This document shows positions 15,404 to 24,440 of a stretch of DNA of 35,362 bases, piece after piece (position 1 is the first letter of the stretch; the number at the start of each line of letters is the position of its first letter). The notes under the pieces are model-generated. The model did no database searches, was not told the origin of the DNA, and saw only the letters and a list, made by a program, of their open reading frames with translations. The stretch is taken from NCBI GenBank assembly GCA_011390955.1, contig JAABRM010000071.1:1-35362 (forward strand). The letters are read 5' to 3'. This stretch comes from Oscillatoriales cyanobacterium. Lineage in GTDB: Bacteria > Cyanobacteriota > Cyanobacteriia > Cyanobacteriales > Laspinemataceae. A program made the translations under genes and the position numbers.

Positions 15404-15427
15404 TTGGGTAGGCTTTTGCCCACCCAA
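15404..15427. repeat. Hairpin TTGGGT-GGC/GCC-ACCCAA
   Basis: Nine paired bases with one internal mismatch enclose a TTTT loop. It is preceded by a doubled GTTGAGTGGCC. Located 25 nt after the 507-aa gene stop (minus strand), it may end that transcript, although no T-tract follows on that strand. Confidence 0.5.
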
Positions 15428-15451
15428 AAGAGCAAAGGCTAGTAATATATA

Positions 15452-16975
15452 TCACTTTTCAGAAGAAGACTTCTTACCACCCACATTTTTCACATCAATC
15501 ACTTTGCCCAGTAAATCAAACCAAAAAGATGACCCCATTGAAATGGCGATCCCACTAATAAACCAACCCATAACTCGATGAATAAATGGCAATTTTACCG
15601 GGCCAATACTCAACTCTTTTTTTGCTTGACCAGCTAGATTATATTGATTCCAGCCGATGGGCAGAGAAACATCTTCCAAAGCATCTCTCACCTGACTTTT
15701 CATCTCAGCAAAATTATCCCCTGAGGGATTGGACATGGTGGTAGGGAAAGATTGGTCAACCAAGCGTTCAGCACTCAGACTAATGGTACTGCGTAAGACT
15801 GAATTACTCGATAAGCTATTCACTATATATAAAGTATCCGCATTCGCGACAACGGCTACCAGGAAACCAATTAAAATCGCTACCCCTTTAGCATTTCGTT
15901 TGTAAACTCCCGACGCTCGCGTCATGGAGCTATCGAACCACCGTTCAATTTCTTGCTCTAGTTCGCGTAATTCATTCTCCGTTTGACTGCCTTTTTCGTC
16001 AATTTTTTTCGCCAGTGAAGTTAAACTTTCTTTCACTGAATCTGGTAAATTACTATAGACCGACTGAACGGTTTTATAAGCAGGACTATCTCGATCGCCA
16101 ATATATTCTTGAATTTTGGCATACATTTCGCCCCCTTGTCGAACTTCCGCAATCACATCGGTCATTTTGGGTTTCAGTTCATTCATTAATAACTGACGCC
16201 GAATATCGCTGCCAAAATACTCTTTTTTGACTTTGGCTATTTGGGCGATAAATTCATAAACTCCAGGTTCTTGCATCGATAATATTTCTTGACATTCTTC
16301 GGCAAAGGAGTTGATTTTATTGGCGAAGCTGTAGATGCACATTTGTAAGCTTAACTTTTCAGTTTTAAACTCATCGATCGCGTGGTTCCACTCTTGCCGT
16401 AAAGCCTCTATTTCGGTTTGGATTTGCTGCTTATTCTGTTCGCTTAAGTGGGAATAATTCAGCAGATGTGCTTTAATAATATCGTCTAATATTTTTGTCT
16501 TAAATTCTTCAAGATTAGCCGCAATTAACATCCGATTTAATTCGGGAATTTTTAATGTTTCCATAACGGAAGTGGCAAAAGTTTCCGGGGGAATGTAAGA
16601 TGGGCCACTGGTTCTTTCTGCTTGAGTTACGACATCTTTACCGAAAATACTTTTTGAGCGAGTGATGGTTTTAATTTGATTAATGATGCTGTCACTCAAT
16701 TTACGAAAAGCCGTAGCCCAGCCCCCTTGGGCTTCTTGGTTGAGGTTTTTAATTAAAGGATGGGAATAAATGGTATCAGCGATCGCGCGAGTTTCTGTCG
16801 CTTTGGTTTGCCCTTGACTGCCGGAAAGCAGCACTTCAATGGATTGCTTAACATGTTCTGCCCGCCACTGAAGTAATGTAGAAAGAAGTTCCTGAAGTTC
16901 TGAAGCCAACAAGCTGAGAATCAGGTAAATAAAAATTAAGCCAATGGCAACATCTAAAATAAACGGTAGACTCAT
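15452..16975 (-). CDS. Membrane protein of unknown function with long soluble central region
   Basis: A 507-aa protein. It has an N-terminal hydrophobic helix (LPFILDVAIGLIFIYLILSL) followed by ELQELLSTLLQWRAEH, then about 330 mostly helical residues. A second helix (GVAILIGFLVAVVANADTLYIV) lies near 366-388, and a C-terminal segment (MGWFISGIAISMGSSFWFDLL) near 475-495. The C-terminal signature G-W-x2-S-x-I-A-x-S-x-G-x2-FWFDLL recurs in uncharacterised membrane proteins of many bacteria, as I recall. No catalytic motif is seen. The helical middle could be a scaffold or sensor. It is followed 240 nt downstream by the histidine kinase gene on the same strand. Confidence 0.85.
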   Translation of the reverse strand: MSLPFILDVAIGLIFIYLILSLLASELQELLSTLLQWRAEHVKQSIEVLLSGSQGQTKATETRAIADTIYSHPLIKNLNQEAQGGWATAFRKLSDSIINQIKTITRSKSIFGKDVVTQAERTSGPSYIPPETFATSVMETLKIPELNRMLIAANLEEFKTKILDDIIKAHLLNYSHLSEQNKQQIQTEIEALRQEWNHAIDEFKTEKLSLQMCIYSFANKINSFAEECQEILSMQEPGVYEFIAQIAKVKKEYFGSDIRRQLLMNELKPKMTDVIAEVRQGGEMYAKIQEYIGDRDSPAYKTVQSVYSNLPDSVKESLTSLAKKIDEKGSQTENELRELEQEIERWFDSSMTRASGVYKRNAKGVAILIGFLVAVVANADTLYIVNSLSSNSVLRSTISLSAERLVDQSFPTTMSNPSGDNFAEMKSQVRDALEDVSLPIGWNQYNLAGQAKKELSIGPVKLPFIHRVMGWFISGIAISMGSSFWFDLLGKVIDVKNVGGKKSSSEK

Positions 16976-17343
16976 GGAAAAAACTCCAATTTTAGGGTTG
17001 ACAGATGGTTTTTGGGATGCATCTTGATTGGTCTTGCGTAAATATCAGCTACTATAAGCCATGCTTGAAGAGATGATGTCATCTTTACTAGAAAATTTAA
17101 TCTTCAAATCAGACACCAAAACAAAAGCGAGGGTGAACCGAGAGGTCTGGGACATGAAACCAGGGATCGGATTTTCTGCCCAAAGGTCCCGAAGCGGAAA
17201 CCGAGAATTTACAATGATGATACAGGGTTTGATCCCAGACGCGGAGGAGATCGTCGATCGCCCTCCGATTCTAGAGATAGTATCTGATAGTTGACTTTTC
17301 CCGGTGATTTCAAAGTTACTCAAACAACCAAAACATCAAAATA
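16976..17343. other. Divergent intergenic region without a credible gene
   Basis: It lies between the 507-aa membrane protein and the glycosyltransferase, which diverge. Open frames exist on both strands (for example 17061-17294, plus), but they mirror each other, are unlike any family I know and have no ribosome-binding site. It presumably holds the two promoters; no clear consensus element stands out. Confidence 0.4.
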
Positions 17344-18999
17344 ATGTACAGAGAAATTTTTCGGTTAGATGACTCCGGGGACAAGGGTCGTCAGACCGAC
17401 CATTGGATCGAACAGCTTTGGGTCTTGGGGCTACTTGTGAGTGCCATCTTACTTTATCAGATGAATTTAGGGGATGTGGCATTGCGGGATTGGGATGAAG
17501 GGATTGTTGCTACTGTAGCCAGAGAAATGTATCGCGGTGATTTTAATTGGCTGCATCCCACCCTGCATTCCCAGCCCTATTTTAATAAGCCGCCCTTGGT
17601 GCATTTGCTGATTGCCCTCAGCTATCACTGGTTTGGGGTTCACGAATGGAGCACCAGGCTTCCGGGGGCGATGCTTTCGGCTTTGTCCGTCCCTCTATTG
17701 TATGGAATTGGCCGAGAGATTTTTATTTGGCGCGGGCCGGCCATTTTCGCGGCATTTGCTTATCTGACCTTGTTGCCCGTAGTCCGTTATGGCCGCTTGG
17801 CGATGTTGGATGGGGCAGTGTTATGTTTTTTCTTGTTAATGGTGTGGTGTTTGCTGCGATCGCGCCGAGATTTGCGTTGGGGCTTGGGGGTGGGCATTGG
17901 CTTAGGGCTGATTTGCTTAACCAAGGGGATCTTAGGCATTCTCCTAGGGGCGATCGCCGGCATCTTTGTGATTTGGGATACCCCGCGCTTACTCAGTTCT
18001 GGCTATCTCTGGACTGGCATAGTCTTGGGCATGACCCCGGCAGTAGGTTGGTACATTGCTCAAGGGCTATATTATGGCGAAACATTTATTCAGAGTCATT
18101 TTTTCGGCCAATCTTTGCAGAGAATTGTGCAACCTGTGGAAGAAAACAGCGGGCCATTCTGGTATTACTTCCTAGAAATAGTCAAATATAGTTGGCCTTG
18201 GGTGATGTTTTGGCCGGGAGGATTAAGATTAGCCTGGAAAAATCCCGGAATGGGTTGGGCAAAATTAATCCTAGTTTGGACTGCGGGTTATTTATTGTCC
18301 ATCTCCATAATGAGCACCAAATTACCCTGGTATGTCTTGCCCCTTTACCCAGCGATCGCCCTCGCTTGTGGGGCACAACTGTTTGAAATTTGGCAAAAAT
18401 TACTCGGTTGTACCTGGTCGCTTGGGTCTTCAGTCAGTTCCGAACGATGGTGGACTCGTTCTTGCCGAATTTATGTGATTCTCTTATCCCTGTTAGCGAT
18501 CGCTGGTTGGGGGGCAAGTCTGTACTATGGCTTCTGGGCAACCGCAGAAGAAAGAATCTTAGCCGTAACCCTGATTGCGGTTGGCTTAACCATGACCAGC
18601 AGCGCCGTCTTATTCGCCCGCCAAGATAGACAATTCGTGGTTATTTTATTTTGGGGAATGTATATTTCCTTATGCTTATTCGTTGTCACTCCTTATTGGC
18701 TGTGGGAACTAGGAGAAGACTATCCGGTGAAACCTGTCGCCGAAATGATTCGACAAAATACTCCCTCGGATACGACGATCTTTACCTCACACCCGAACCA
18801 TCGCCCTTCCCTAAATTTTTACAGCGATCGCCAAGTCATCCCCGCGACGTTTGAACAACTGAGAAAACATTGGAAACAAGATCCATCGGCTTATTTTTTA
18901 ATCGATTCCGACAGCCTGAAGCGACTGGAACTCACGCAAATTAAATCACTGGATACCGTCAACAATTGGCACCTAGTAACGCGATCGCCCCAGACTTAA
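17344..18999 (+). CDS. Glycosyltransferase family 39-type (ArnT/PMT-like) membrane protein
   Basis: A 551-aa integral membrane enzyme expected to transfer a sugar from a polyprenyl-phosphate donor to a lipid or protein on the outer face of the cytoplasmic membrane. The family signature is at the N-terminus: the first transmembrane helix (WVLGLLVSAILLYQMNL) is followed by the acidic loop RDWDEG (about 49-54), then VAREMYRGDFNWLHPTL and FNKPPLVHLL. About eleven hydrophobic segments follow, and a soluble C-terminal domain (about 445-551) is consistent with ArnT-like proteins. It stands alone between divergent and convergent neighbours. The substrate cannot be read from the sequence. Confidence 0.88.
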   Translation: MYREIFRLDDSGDKGRQTDHWIEQLWVLGLLVSAILLYQMNLGDVALRDWDEGIVATVAREMYRGDFNWLHPTLHSQPYFNKPPLVHLLIALSYHWFGVHEWSTRLPGAMLSALSVPLLYGIGREIFIWRGPAIFAAFAYLTLLPVVRYGRLAMLDGAVLCFFLLMVWCLLRSRRDLRWGLGVGIGLGLICLTKGILGILLGAIAGIFVIWDTPRLLSSGYLWTGIVLGMTPAVGWYIAQGLYYGETFIQSHFFGQSLQRIVQPVEENSGPFWYYFLEIVKYSWPWVMFWPGGLRLAWKNPGMGWAKLILVWTAGYLLSISIMSTKLPWYVLPLYPAIALACGAQLFEIWQKLLGCTWSLGSSVSSERWWTRSCRIYVILLSLLAIAGWGASLYYGFWATAEERILAVTLIAVGLTMTSSAVLFARQDRQFVVILFWGMYISLCLFVVTPYWLWELGEDYPVKPVAEMIRQNTPSDTTIFTSHPNHRPSLNFYSDRQVIPATFEQLRKHWKQDPSAYFLIDSDSLKRLELTQIKSLDTVNNWHLVTRSPQT

Positions 19000-19064
19000 T
19001 CACGCGATCGCCTTGATGTCATCCGTAAATTTTCATCCGTAAATTTTCATCCAGGGCATCCTGA

Positions 19065-19463
19065 TTACCAAGGTTCTTCGATGGGCGAAATCATGCCACT
19101 CACATCTTCCAGGGAATTTTGAATCGGGTTGCGCTCAATAGTCCAGCCTTGAATCACTGCGAAAGTCACCCCAGCGACCACTGCGGATACCAGCAAAGCC
19201 ATCACCGATACGGGTTTGGTCAAGCCCACATCCCGTAAAATTCTTGCCCAAGGGCGACTTTGGCGGCGCAGCAGTTGTTCAATGGGCGCCTGTCGGAAGG
19301 TAAACGGATCTCGGACATAATGACCACTCAAACTAATCACTAAACGCGCCTGACAATGGGGGCAAGTGTAAAGACCACCAAGCATCTGACCGGGATGGAT
19401 TGGGCCAGTCCGATGGCAAATGGGGCAAACAACAGAATGACTATCAAAGGTATGAGCGTTCAT
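19065..19463 (-). CDS. Zinc-ribbon protein with one transmembrane helix
   Basis: A 132-aa protein. The N-terminal zinc ribbon has CPIC (Cys13, Cys16) and CPHC (Cys34, Cys37) around HRTGPIHPGQMLGG. A basic linker (RRQSRPWARILRD) precedes one transmembrane helix (VSVMALLVSAVVAGVTFAVI, about 85-104) and a short tail. The zinc ribbon probably faces the cytoplasm. No partner is visible: the gene is convergent with the glycosyltransferase (65-nt gap). Function unknown. Confidence 0.75.
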   Translation of the reverse strand: MNAHTFDSHSVVCPICHRTGPIHPGQMLGGLYTCPHCQARLVISLSGHYVRDPFTFRQAPIEQLLRRQSRPWARILRDVGLTKPVSVMALLVSAVVAGVTFAVIQGWTIERNPIQNSLEDVSGMISPIEEPW

Positions 19464-20218
19464 ACTTACTTTCCCGATTTCTCTTTCGTCACAATGAACG
19501 GATTTGTTTCTCTAACTTATTCCTGGCATGATTTATGCCAATTCCGGCATCGCCGCTAAATGTTGATTATTGCTTATTATTGCGTTGCCCAGTGATTTTT
19601 TAAATAAACCAGCACCATATATTTTTGGTATATCTTTGGGATATTTTTGGTATTCTTTTGGGATATTGTTGAAAAATATTCCCATATGGGACTATTTTTT
19701 ATCCCTAGAAATCTCTTTTGTCAGCGTTTTCTGATTAATTGGCTGACCGTAAAAGTCCAATTGCCGAAATTGCCGGTATTTAAACTCAGTTTCTATGGTT
19801 TTTTTATGGTACGGCCATTTGACCCTTCGGAGAAATCTTGCTTTTAGGACTGATGCCAATCTCCGCTAATCTAAGCCAATCTAAAGTTGCCAATCTAAAA
19901 TAAAAAAATTTAGCTGGGGATTTAGACGCGATCGCTAGGACTAGGTGCCATAAAACCGATCCCAACCTGAAATCAGTCATCCTTAAGTCCTCAGCCTCAA
20001 GCAATTTCTCTATTGACCGCTAAATCTATTATAAATAATCAACGGTTAATTGACAATATAATTTTCGGTCAATATCTTGGTTGATGTTAATTTTTTCCCT
20101 GTAACTAGCTTTCAGGAGACATTCATATAACTCGATTAAGCGATCGCCCGTAAGAAACCGGGTTTTTCACCCGAATTTCCCGGATCAAATCAATCTTTTT
20201 ATGTAATCCATCAGGTTT
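19464..20218. other. Gene-free region of about 750 bases
   Basis: No credible coding frame. It contains a doubled 22-bp AT-rich unit at 19619-19662, scattered GCCAATCT motifs (around 19854-19893) and an AGAAACCGGGTTTTT element (20152-20166) of a type common in cyanobacteria. It also serves as upstream region of the zinc-ribbon gene and downstream region of surE. Confidence 0.45.
19619..19662. repeat. 22-bp imperfect direct repeat, 2 copies
   Basis: Both units begin ATATTTTTGGTAT and end TTTGGG. They are AT-rich with no hairpin. Confidence 0.55.
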
Positions 20219-21022
20219 CTACAATAGTCCTACAGAAAAATTCCATGCAGGCGGACTGAGTAAACCCTCTCGAAAAGTTAAGTTATATTGCAAAGGGGTA
20301 ATCGTGATATAGTTTTGCCGAATTCCCTGCACATCAGTCAGAATGTCCGACCCAAGTTGAGGATCCGGGGTTTGTTCTACATCCTTGATTTCTTCCCCTG
20401 CTAACCAATAATAAGTTCTTCCTCGCGGATCGACGCGCTTTTGAAAAATATCTTCATATCTTCGCACCCCCTGTCGAGTGAAAATTACCCCCGCGATCGC
20501 CTCCAGGGGCAGATCCGGCACATTCACATTCAGCAACGTGGGCGACGGCAAAGGTCGATCTGTTAATTGCTGCACCAACTGAGTAGCAAACTCCGCAGGG
20601 GGCGCAAAGTTTTTCGACGTATAACTAGCCAAAGAAATCGCCATACTGGGAATTCCTTCTAATAGTCCTTCCATCGCCGCCGAAACTGTCCCGGAATAAA
20701 GTAAATCCGTACCTAAATTTGGCCCTTGGTTAATCCCAGAGATGACTAAATCTGGGGGACTGTCCAACAACGCCCAGATTGCCAGTTTGACGCAATCAGC
20801 GGGAGTCCCGGAACAAGCCCAAGCCTTCACCCCCGGATCGAATACGGAGTGAATCTCTTCAGCGCGAATCGGGTGGTTCATGGTGATGCCATGTCCCGTA
20901 GCCGATCGCTCTTGGTCTGGGCAAACCACGGTGACTTGATGACCCGCTTGGGCGATCGCCTCGGTCAGCGATCGCACTCCGGGGGCAAAAATCCCATCAT
21001 CATTACTAATTAAAATTTTCAT
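20219..21022 (-). CDS. surE: 5'/3'-nucleotidase SurE
   Basis: A 267-aa SurE hydrolyses nucleoside monophosphates (and often short polyphosphate) with a divalent metal. The metal-site residues are in place: NDDG (Asp8, Asp9), the Ser of [10 protein letters not shown] (Ser40) and the Asn of SGINQGPN (Asn98). The length fits the family (about 250-270). The ATG overlaps the stop of the preceding gene by one base (TGATG), so the two are co-translated. HIP1 sites and a codon pattern like pheS mark it as resident chromosome. Confidence 0.96.
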   Translation of the reverse strand: MKILISNDDGIFAPGVRSLTEAIAQAGHQVTVVCPDQERSATGHGITMNHPIRAEEIHSVFDPGVKAWACSGTPADCVKLAIWALLDSPPDLVISGINQGPNLGTDLLYSGTVSAAMEGLLEGIPSMAISLASYTSKNFAPPAEFATQLVQQLTDRPLPSPTLLNVNVPDLPLEAIAGVIFTRQGVRRYEDIFQKRVDPRGRTYYWLAGEEIKDVEQTPDPQLGSDILTDVQGIRQNYITITPLQYNLTFREGLLSPPAWNFSVGLL

Positions 21023-21426
21023 CAGTTCCCTGGCGATGCATCGTCTCGACTAATTTGATACTTCAACGGTTCGCAAAAATTTTCCACCCCAGTTTTGCCC
21101 ACATAAATCAGCACTGGAGCCACCAAAATGGGCGGACAAATATTTGCTTTTAATAATTCCCCAAAACCCTCTGCCCAATTGTCAGTCAGTAGGTTATTTT
21201 TTACCCCTTTGGCACAAATCACCGCTCGATATCTTTTGGCCAATCCTTCTAACCAGCCTTCCGAAGTCGTGGGTTCTTGGCCAACGCGAATCGCCAAACC
21301 AATGGCCGCATCTTCCAAATCCCCATCGCAATTTTCAATCTCATCTAATGCTTGTAAGGCGTCTGTATAGGCAAATAACTGAGAGCGCCATTGAGCAATT
21401 TCTTGAAAACTTAATACAATTCTCAT
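21022..21426 (-). CDS. Hypothetical protein co-transcribed with surE
   Basis: A 134-aa soluble protein ([18 protein letters not shown]...) whose stop overlaps the surE start by one base. It is acidic in the middle ([22 protein letters not shown]) and ends with a hydrophobic strand ([14 protein letters not shown]). I recall similar short proteins only in cyanobacteria, but assign no function. Coupling suggests a shared expression level with SurE. Confidence 0.75.
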   Translation of the reverse strand: MRIVLSFQEIAQWRSQLFAYTDALQALDEIENCDGDLEDAAIGLAIRVGQEPTTSEGWLEGLAKRYRAVICAKGVKNNLLTDNWAEGFGELLKANICPPILVAPVLIYVGKTGVENFCEPLKYQISRDDASPGN

Positions 21427-21752
21427 TTAAAAAGAAGAAAACGCCAAGTTAAAACATGAAATACAGGATTTCGCCACAGAAATTTTCCCGTTCAAAAACT
21501 TGCTTCAAAGCTGAAGTCAAGTTAAATCACCGGAAAAATTGGGCTAGATTTTCTGGGAGCAGAAATGATATCATTCTGCGGGCAACTCACAAGAGTCTTG
21601 AGTCAGGCCAATCTCATTGTGCCACATCTACCGATCGGATGCTTCATTTCTTTGAAGTGATGAATCATATCACAAATTACTCATCAAGAATTGTTAAACT
21701 GAAAGAATCCCCATCCCCCTATTACCCTTAAAAATCTGAAAAAACCTGAATT
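21427..21752. other. Divergent intergenic region between the surE unit and pheS
   Basis: About 325 bases. An open frame at 21456-21731 is not credible: it has no recognisable family and no ribosome-binding site, and it is basic and irregular. The main structural element is the near-palindrome at 21559-21579. No T-box or attenuator was recognised before pheS. Confidence 0.45.
21559..21579. promoter_or_regulatory. 21-nt near-perfect palindrome in a divergent promoter region
   Basis: ATGATATCAT (21565-21574) is a perfect palindrome; GCAGA and TCTGC extend the arms with one bulged A. It lies about 130 nt before the minus-strand gene and 175 nt before pheS. It may be an operator. Confidence 0.35.
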
Positions 21753-22751
21753 ATGACTGAACTTAATGCCATTGAAAGCCAATTACAGGGGCTTAACCAA
21801 AATGCTACCGGAGCGATCGCGGCGGTGGAAAACTTGGAGCAACTGGAACAACTGCGAGTCAACTACCTGGGCAAAAAAGGCGAACTCTCGCAAATTCTCC
21901 GGGCAATGGGTAAACTCGACCCAAGCGATCGGCCCCGCATTGGTGCCTTAGCCAACGAAGTCAAAGAAGCCCTGCAAACCCAACTGGACAACCGGCGACA
22001 AGCCCTGCAAACCGCCCAAATTCAGGCGCAACTAGCAGCAGAAACCCTTGATGTCACCATGCCGGGGGTGTATCGTCCCCAAGGTCGGATTCATCCTTTG
22101 AATGGCGTCATTGACCGGGCTTTAGATATTTTTGTCGGACTGGGGTACACCGTCGCCACCGGCCCGGAAATGGAAAGTGACTATTACAACTTTGAGGCCC
22201 TGAACACCCCCCCAGACCACCCAGCGCGGGATATGCAGGATACGTTCTATCTCCCAGATGGCAACTTGCTCCGCACCCATACCTCCTCGGTGCAAATTCG
22301 CTACATGGAACAACATCAACCCCCCTTGCGAATTGTTGCCCCCGGACGGGTTTATCGTCGGGATACAGTGGATGCTACCCACTCCGCTGTATTTCATCAA
22401 ATAGAAATTTTAGCGATCGACAAAGGCTTAACCTTTACAGACCTCAAAGGCACCTTAAAAGAATTCTTATATCAAATCTTTGGCGAAGTCCAAATCCGGT
22501 TTCGTCCCAGTTATTTTCCCTTCACCGAACCTTCCGCAGAAGTTGACGTGCGGTGGAAAGGAAAATGGTTAGAGGTTTTAGGTTGCGGCACCGTGGATCC
22601 GAATGTGCTTAAAGCGGTGGGTTATGACCCAGAAGTTTACACCGGATTTGCGGCTGGGTTTGGGGTAGAACGCTTTGCGATGGTACTCCACCAAATTGAC
22701 GATATTCGGCGACTTTATAGTAGCGATTTGCGCTTTTTACGGCAATTCTAA
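21753..22751 (+). CDS. pheS: Phenylalanine--tRNA ligase alpha subunit
   Basis: A 332-aa class IIc synthetase subunit that charges tRNA-Phe in an alpha2-beta2 complex with PheT (not in this window). The N-terminal coiled coil (about 1-85) binds tRNA. The catalytic part shows [14 protein letters not shown], the motif 2 region [14 protein letters not shown] with [22 protein letters not shown] and motif 3 [13 protein letters not shown]. All family landmarks and the usual length are present. It is a housekeeping gene, not in an operon with pheT here. The stop is followed directly by the 81-bp repeat array. Confidence 0.98.
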   Translation: MTELNAIESQLQGLNQNATGAIAAVENLEQLEQLRVNYLGKKGELSQILRAMGKLDPSDRPRIGALANEVKEALQTQLDNRRQALQTAQIQAQLAAETLDVTMPGVYRPQGRIHPLNGVIDRALDIFVGLGYTVATGPEMESDYYNFEALNTPPDHPARDMQDTFYLPDGNLLRTHTSSVQIRYMEQHQPPLRIVAPGRVYRRDTVDATHSAVFHQIEILAIDKGLTFTDLKGTLKEFLYQIFGEVQIRFRPSYFPFTEPSAEVDVRWKGKWLEVLGCGTVDPNVLKAVGYDPEVYTGFAAGFGVERFAMVLHQIDDIRRLYSSDLRFLRQF

Positions 22752-22758
22752 GCTATTT

Positions 22759-23028
22759 GTAGGGTGAGCAAAATATTGCCCACCCTACGGCTATTCGCCA
22801 GATGTCATTCCCGCGAATGCGGGAATCCACAAACGTTTTTGTGGGTAAAAATTTGCCCACCCTACGGCAATCTATTCGCCAGATGTCATTCCCGCGAATG
22901 CGGGAATCCACAAACGTTTTTGTGAGCAAAAATTTGCCCACTCTACGGCAATCTATTCGCCAGATGTCATTCCCGCGAATGCGGGAATCCACAAACGTTT
23001 TTGTGGGCAAAAATTTGCCCACCCTACG
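22759..23028. repeat. 81-bp composite repeat array 1 (3 units) with leading hairpin
   Basis: A GTAGGGTG...CACCCTAC hairpin (22759-22788) precedes three units beginning GATGTCATTCCCGCG at 22801, 22882 and 22963. Each unit has two foldable parts, ATTCCCGC-GAAT-GCGGGAAT and GTGGGCAAA-AATTTGCCCAC, joined by AAACGTTTTT. The last unit supplies the TAG stop of the convergent DUF433 gene. Confidence 0.92.
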
Positions 23029-23407
23029 ACTTGTTTAATACTGCTTGGTGTTTAGCTTTTTGTGCTTGAAGTTTTTCCCAAGCAATTTCCATCCCTGGTT
23101 TCGGTGGCTGGGCAGAAATTCTAGCCATCAGATCGCGATTTTTTGCTTCATAATATTGGCGCAATTCTTCGGTTTCTTTAACAACGAGTTGATATTCAGC
23201 ATCCACCTCAGCGCGATGTTTTTCAATATAAGAAAGTGCGGCATTCACTTGCTCATCTGTCAGATTGAGTATGGCACGAATAAACTTGGGTGGATATTCG
23301 GCTATGACATAATCCATCACATCATATAAAGTAATGCGAGTGCCAGAAATTGTCAAACCTCGCTCTGTTCTAATTATTGATGTTTGTTGATTTGATGACA
23401 GCACCAT
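23024..23407 (-). CDS. DUF433 domain protein
   Basis: A 127-aa protein. Residues 10-70 (RTERGLTISGTRITLYDVMDY, then YPPKFIRAILNLTDEQVNAAL and SYIEKHRAEVDAEY) fit DUF433, a small helix-turn-helix-like domain often seen as the antitoxin partner of PIN-type proteins. The rest is a charged helix and a basic tail ending LNKS. No toxin gene lies next to it. Its stop codon (23024-23026) is inside the 81-bp repeat, and a second array of the same repeat begins 74 nt upstream of its start. A solitary DNA-binding or antitoxin-like role is possible. Confidence 0.82.
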   Translation of the reverse strand: MVLSSNQQTSIIRTERGLTISGTRITLYDVMDYVIAEYPPKFIRAILNLTDEQVNAALSYIEKHRAEVDAEYQLVVKETEELRQYYEAKNRDLMARISAQPPKPGMEIAWEKLQAQKAKHQAVLNKS

Positions 23408-23480
23408 AACAATAACCTGGATAGTTCACTATATATTATAATCAAATATCATAAAGAGCGATCGCCAGTATTAGCAAAAT

Positions 23481-23752
23481 GTAGGGTGGGCAAAAATTTG
23501 CCCACCTACTACTATTCTCCAGATGTCATTCCCGCGAATGCGGGAATCCACAAACGTTTTTGTGGGCAAAAATTTGCCCACTCTACGGCAATCTATTCGC
23601 CAGATGTCATTCCCGCGAATGCGGGAATCCACAAACGTTTTTGTGGGCAAAAATTTGCCCACTCTACGGCAATCTATTCGCCAGATGTCATTCCCGCTTC
23701 AGGCGGGAATCCACAAACGTTTTTGTGAGCAAAAATTTGCCCACCTACTACT
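23481..23752. repeat. 81-bp composite repeat array 2 (3 units)
   Basis: It opens with GTAGGGTGGGCAAAAATTTG at 23481. Units begin at 23522, 23603 and 23684, nearly identical to array 1. The third unit has a changed hairpin loop (CCCGCTTCAGGCGGG), with both arms still paired. It lies in the same orientation as array 1, about 0.7 kb away, with only the DUF433 gene between them. Confidence 0.92.
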
Positions 23753-23763
23753 ATAAAAAACAA

Positions 23764-24342
23764 TCAATCCTCCTTAAAAGTGGGAATTTGGGCAAAGCGA
23801 TCGACATCAACCTGCATATAAATTTTTTGCCCTTGACCATCAGGTTTGCTCTCAGTTTCTAACACGCGACCATTGAGAATTTCACCCAATTCTTTAACAA
23901 TGGTCAACCCATCATCTTCTGGTTTCAAAGTAATCAGTAAATCCTGACAATCGCCCCCCGCTGCCGCAGTCGTGCAGACCACAGGTTGACCATTCATCGT
24001 CCCAGTGGCGATTAGATTCAATCTATTACTGTTATAAGCTTTTTCCAGACGAGATGCCACTTCTTGACACCGCTTATATTTCTGCCAACCGGCATTGGCA
24101 AAGCGATCGCTTTCCCAACGAATCAGCGCTTTTTTGCTATCATTAATCAAACCATAAGTCGTCGGCAAACTCTGCTGATTTTCTGGATCTTTTCCCTCAC
24201 TGCACATAAACCGAACATTCGGTTTAGCGGATATGGGATTTATGGCATTAAACGCAGCTTGATTATTCTGCACTGGCGCCACTTGACAGCCCATTAACAA
24301 TAATCCCAATGTCAACCCTGAAATAAAATGATTTCGGTTCAT
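23764..24342 (-). CDS. COP23-domain lipoprotein
   Basis: A 192-aa protein. A signal peptide with lipobox LLMGC (Cys19) predicts lipid attachment in a membrane or outer-membrane location. The COP23 domain (named for a circadian oscillating cyanobacterial protein) runs from VRFMCSEG to the C-terminus. It contains the family's paired cysteines (MCSEG, RCQEV, VVCTT, DCQDL) and the RWESDRFANAGW segment. Molecular function is unknown for the family. It is 98 nt downstream of the McrB-like gene on the same strand, with a hairpin between. Confidence 0.85.
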   Translation of the reverse strand: MNRNHFISGLTLGLLLMGCQVAPVQNNQAAFNAINPISAKPNVRFMCSEGKDPENQQSLPTTYGLINDSKKALIRWESDRFANAGWQKYKRCQEVASRLEKAYNSNRLNLIATGTMNGQPVVCTTAAAGGDCQDLLITLKPEDDGLTIVKELGEILNGRVLETESKPDGQGQKIYMQVDVDRFAQIPTFKED

Positions 24343-24393
24343 AGACTTATCTACCCCGAACGACCTCGATTGTATTTATATTACCGGCTTTGG

Positions 24394-24418
24394 TGGGCAA
24401 ATTTTGGGCATTTGCCCA
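24394..24418. repeat. Hairpin TGGGCAAA...TTTGCCCA
   Basis: Perfect 8-bp arms and a 9-nt loop, between the McrB-like gene (stop 24441) and the COP23 gene. It is related in sequence to the second hairpin of the 81-bp repeats (GGGCAAA...TTTGCCC), so it may be a single-copy relative. Confidence 0.6.
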
Positions 24419-24440
24419 GCCTACTTATCAGCTTATCAGC

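Noticed and set aside
17061-17294. 77-aa open frame before the glycosyltransferase
   Set aside because: A longer frame exists on the opposite strand over the same bases, no ribosome-binding site is present and no family is recognised.
21456-21731. 91-aa open frame upstream of pheS
   Set aside because: Irregular basic composition, no ribosome-binding site, and it occupies the expected divergent promoter region.
22759-23752. Two short CRISPR arrays
   Set aside because: The 81-bp units are identical throughout including their linkers; no variable spacers and no cas genes.
22753-23756. Open frames over the 81-bp arrays (DSRIRGND, SFPRMREST types)
   Set aside because: Same false-translation signature; the frames stay open because 81 is a multiple of three.
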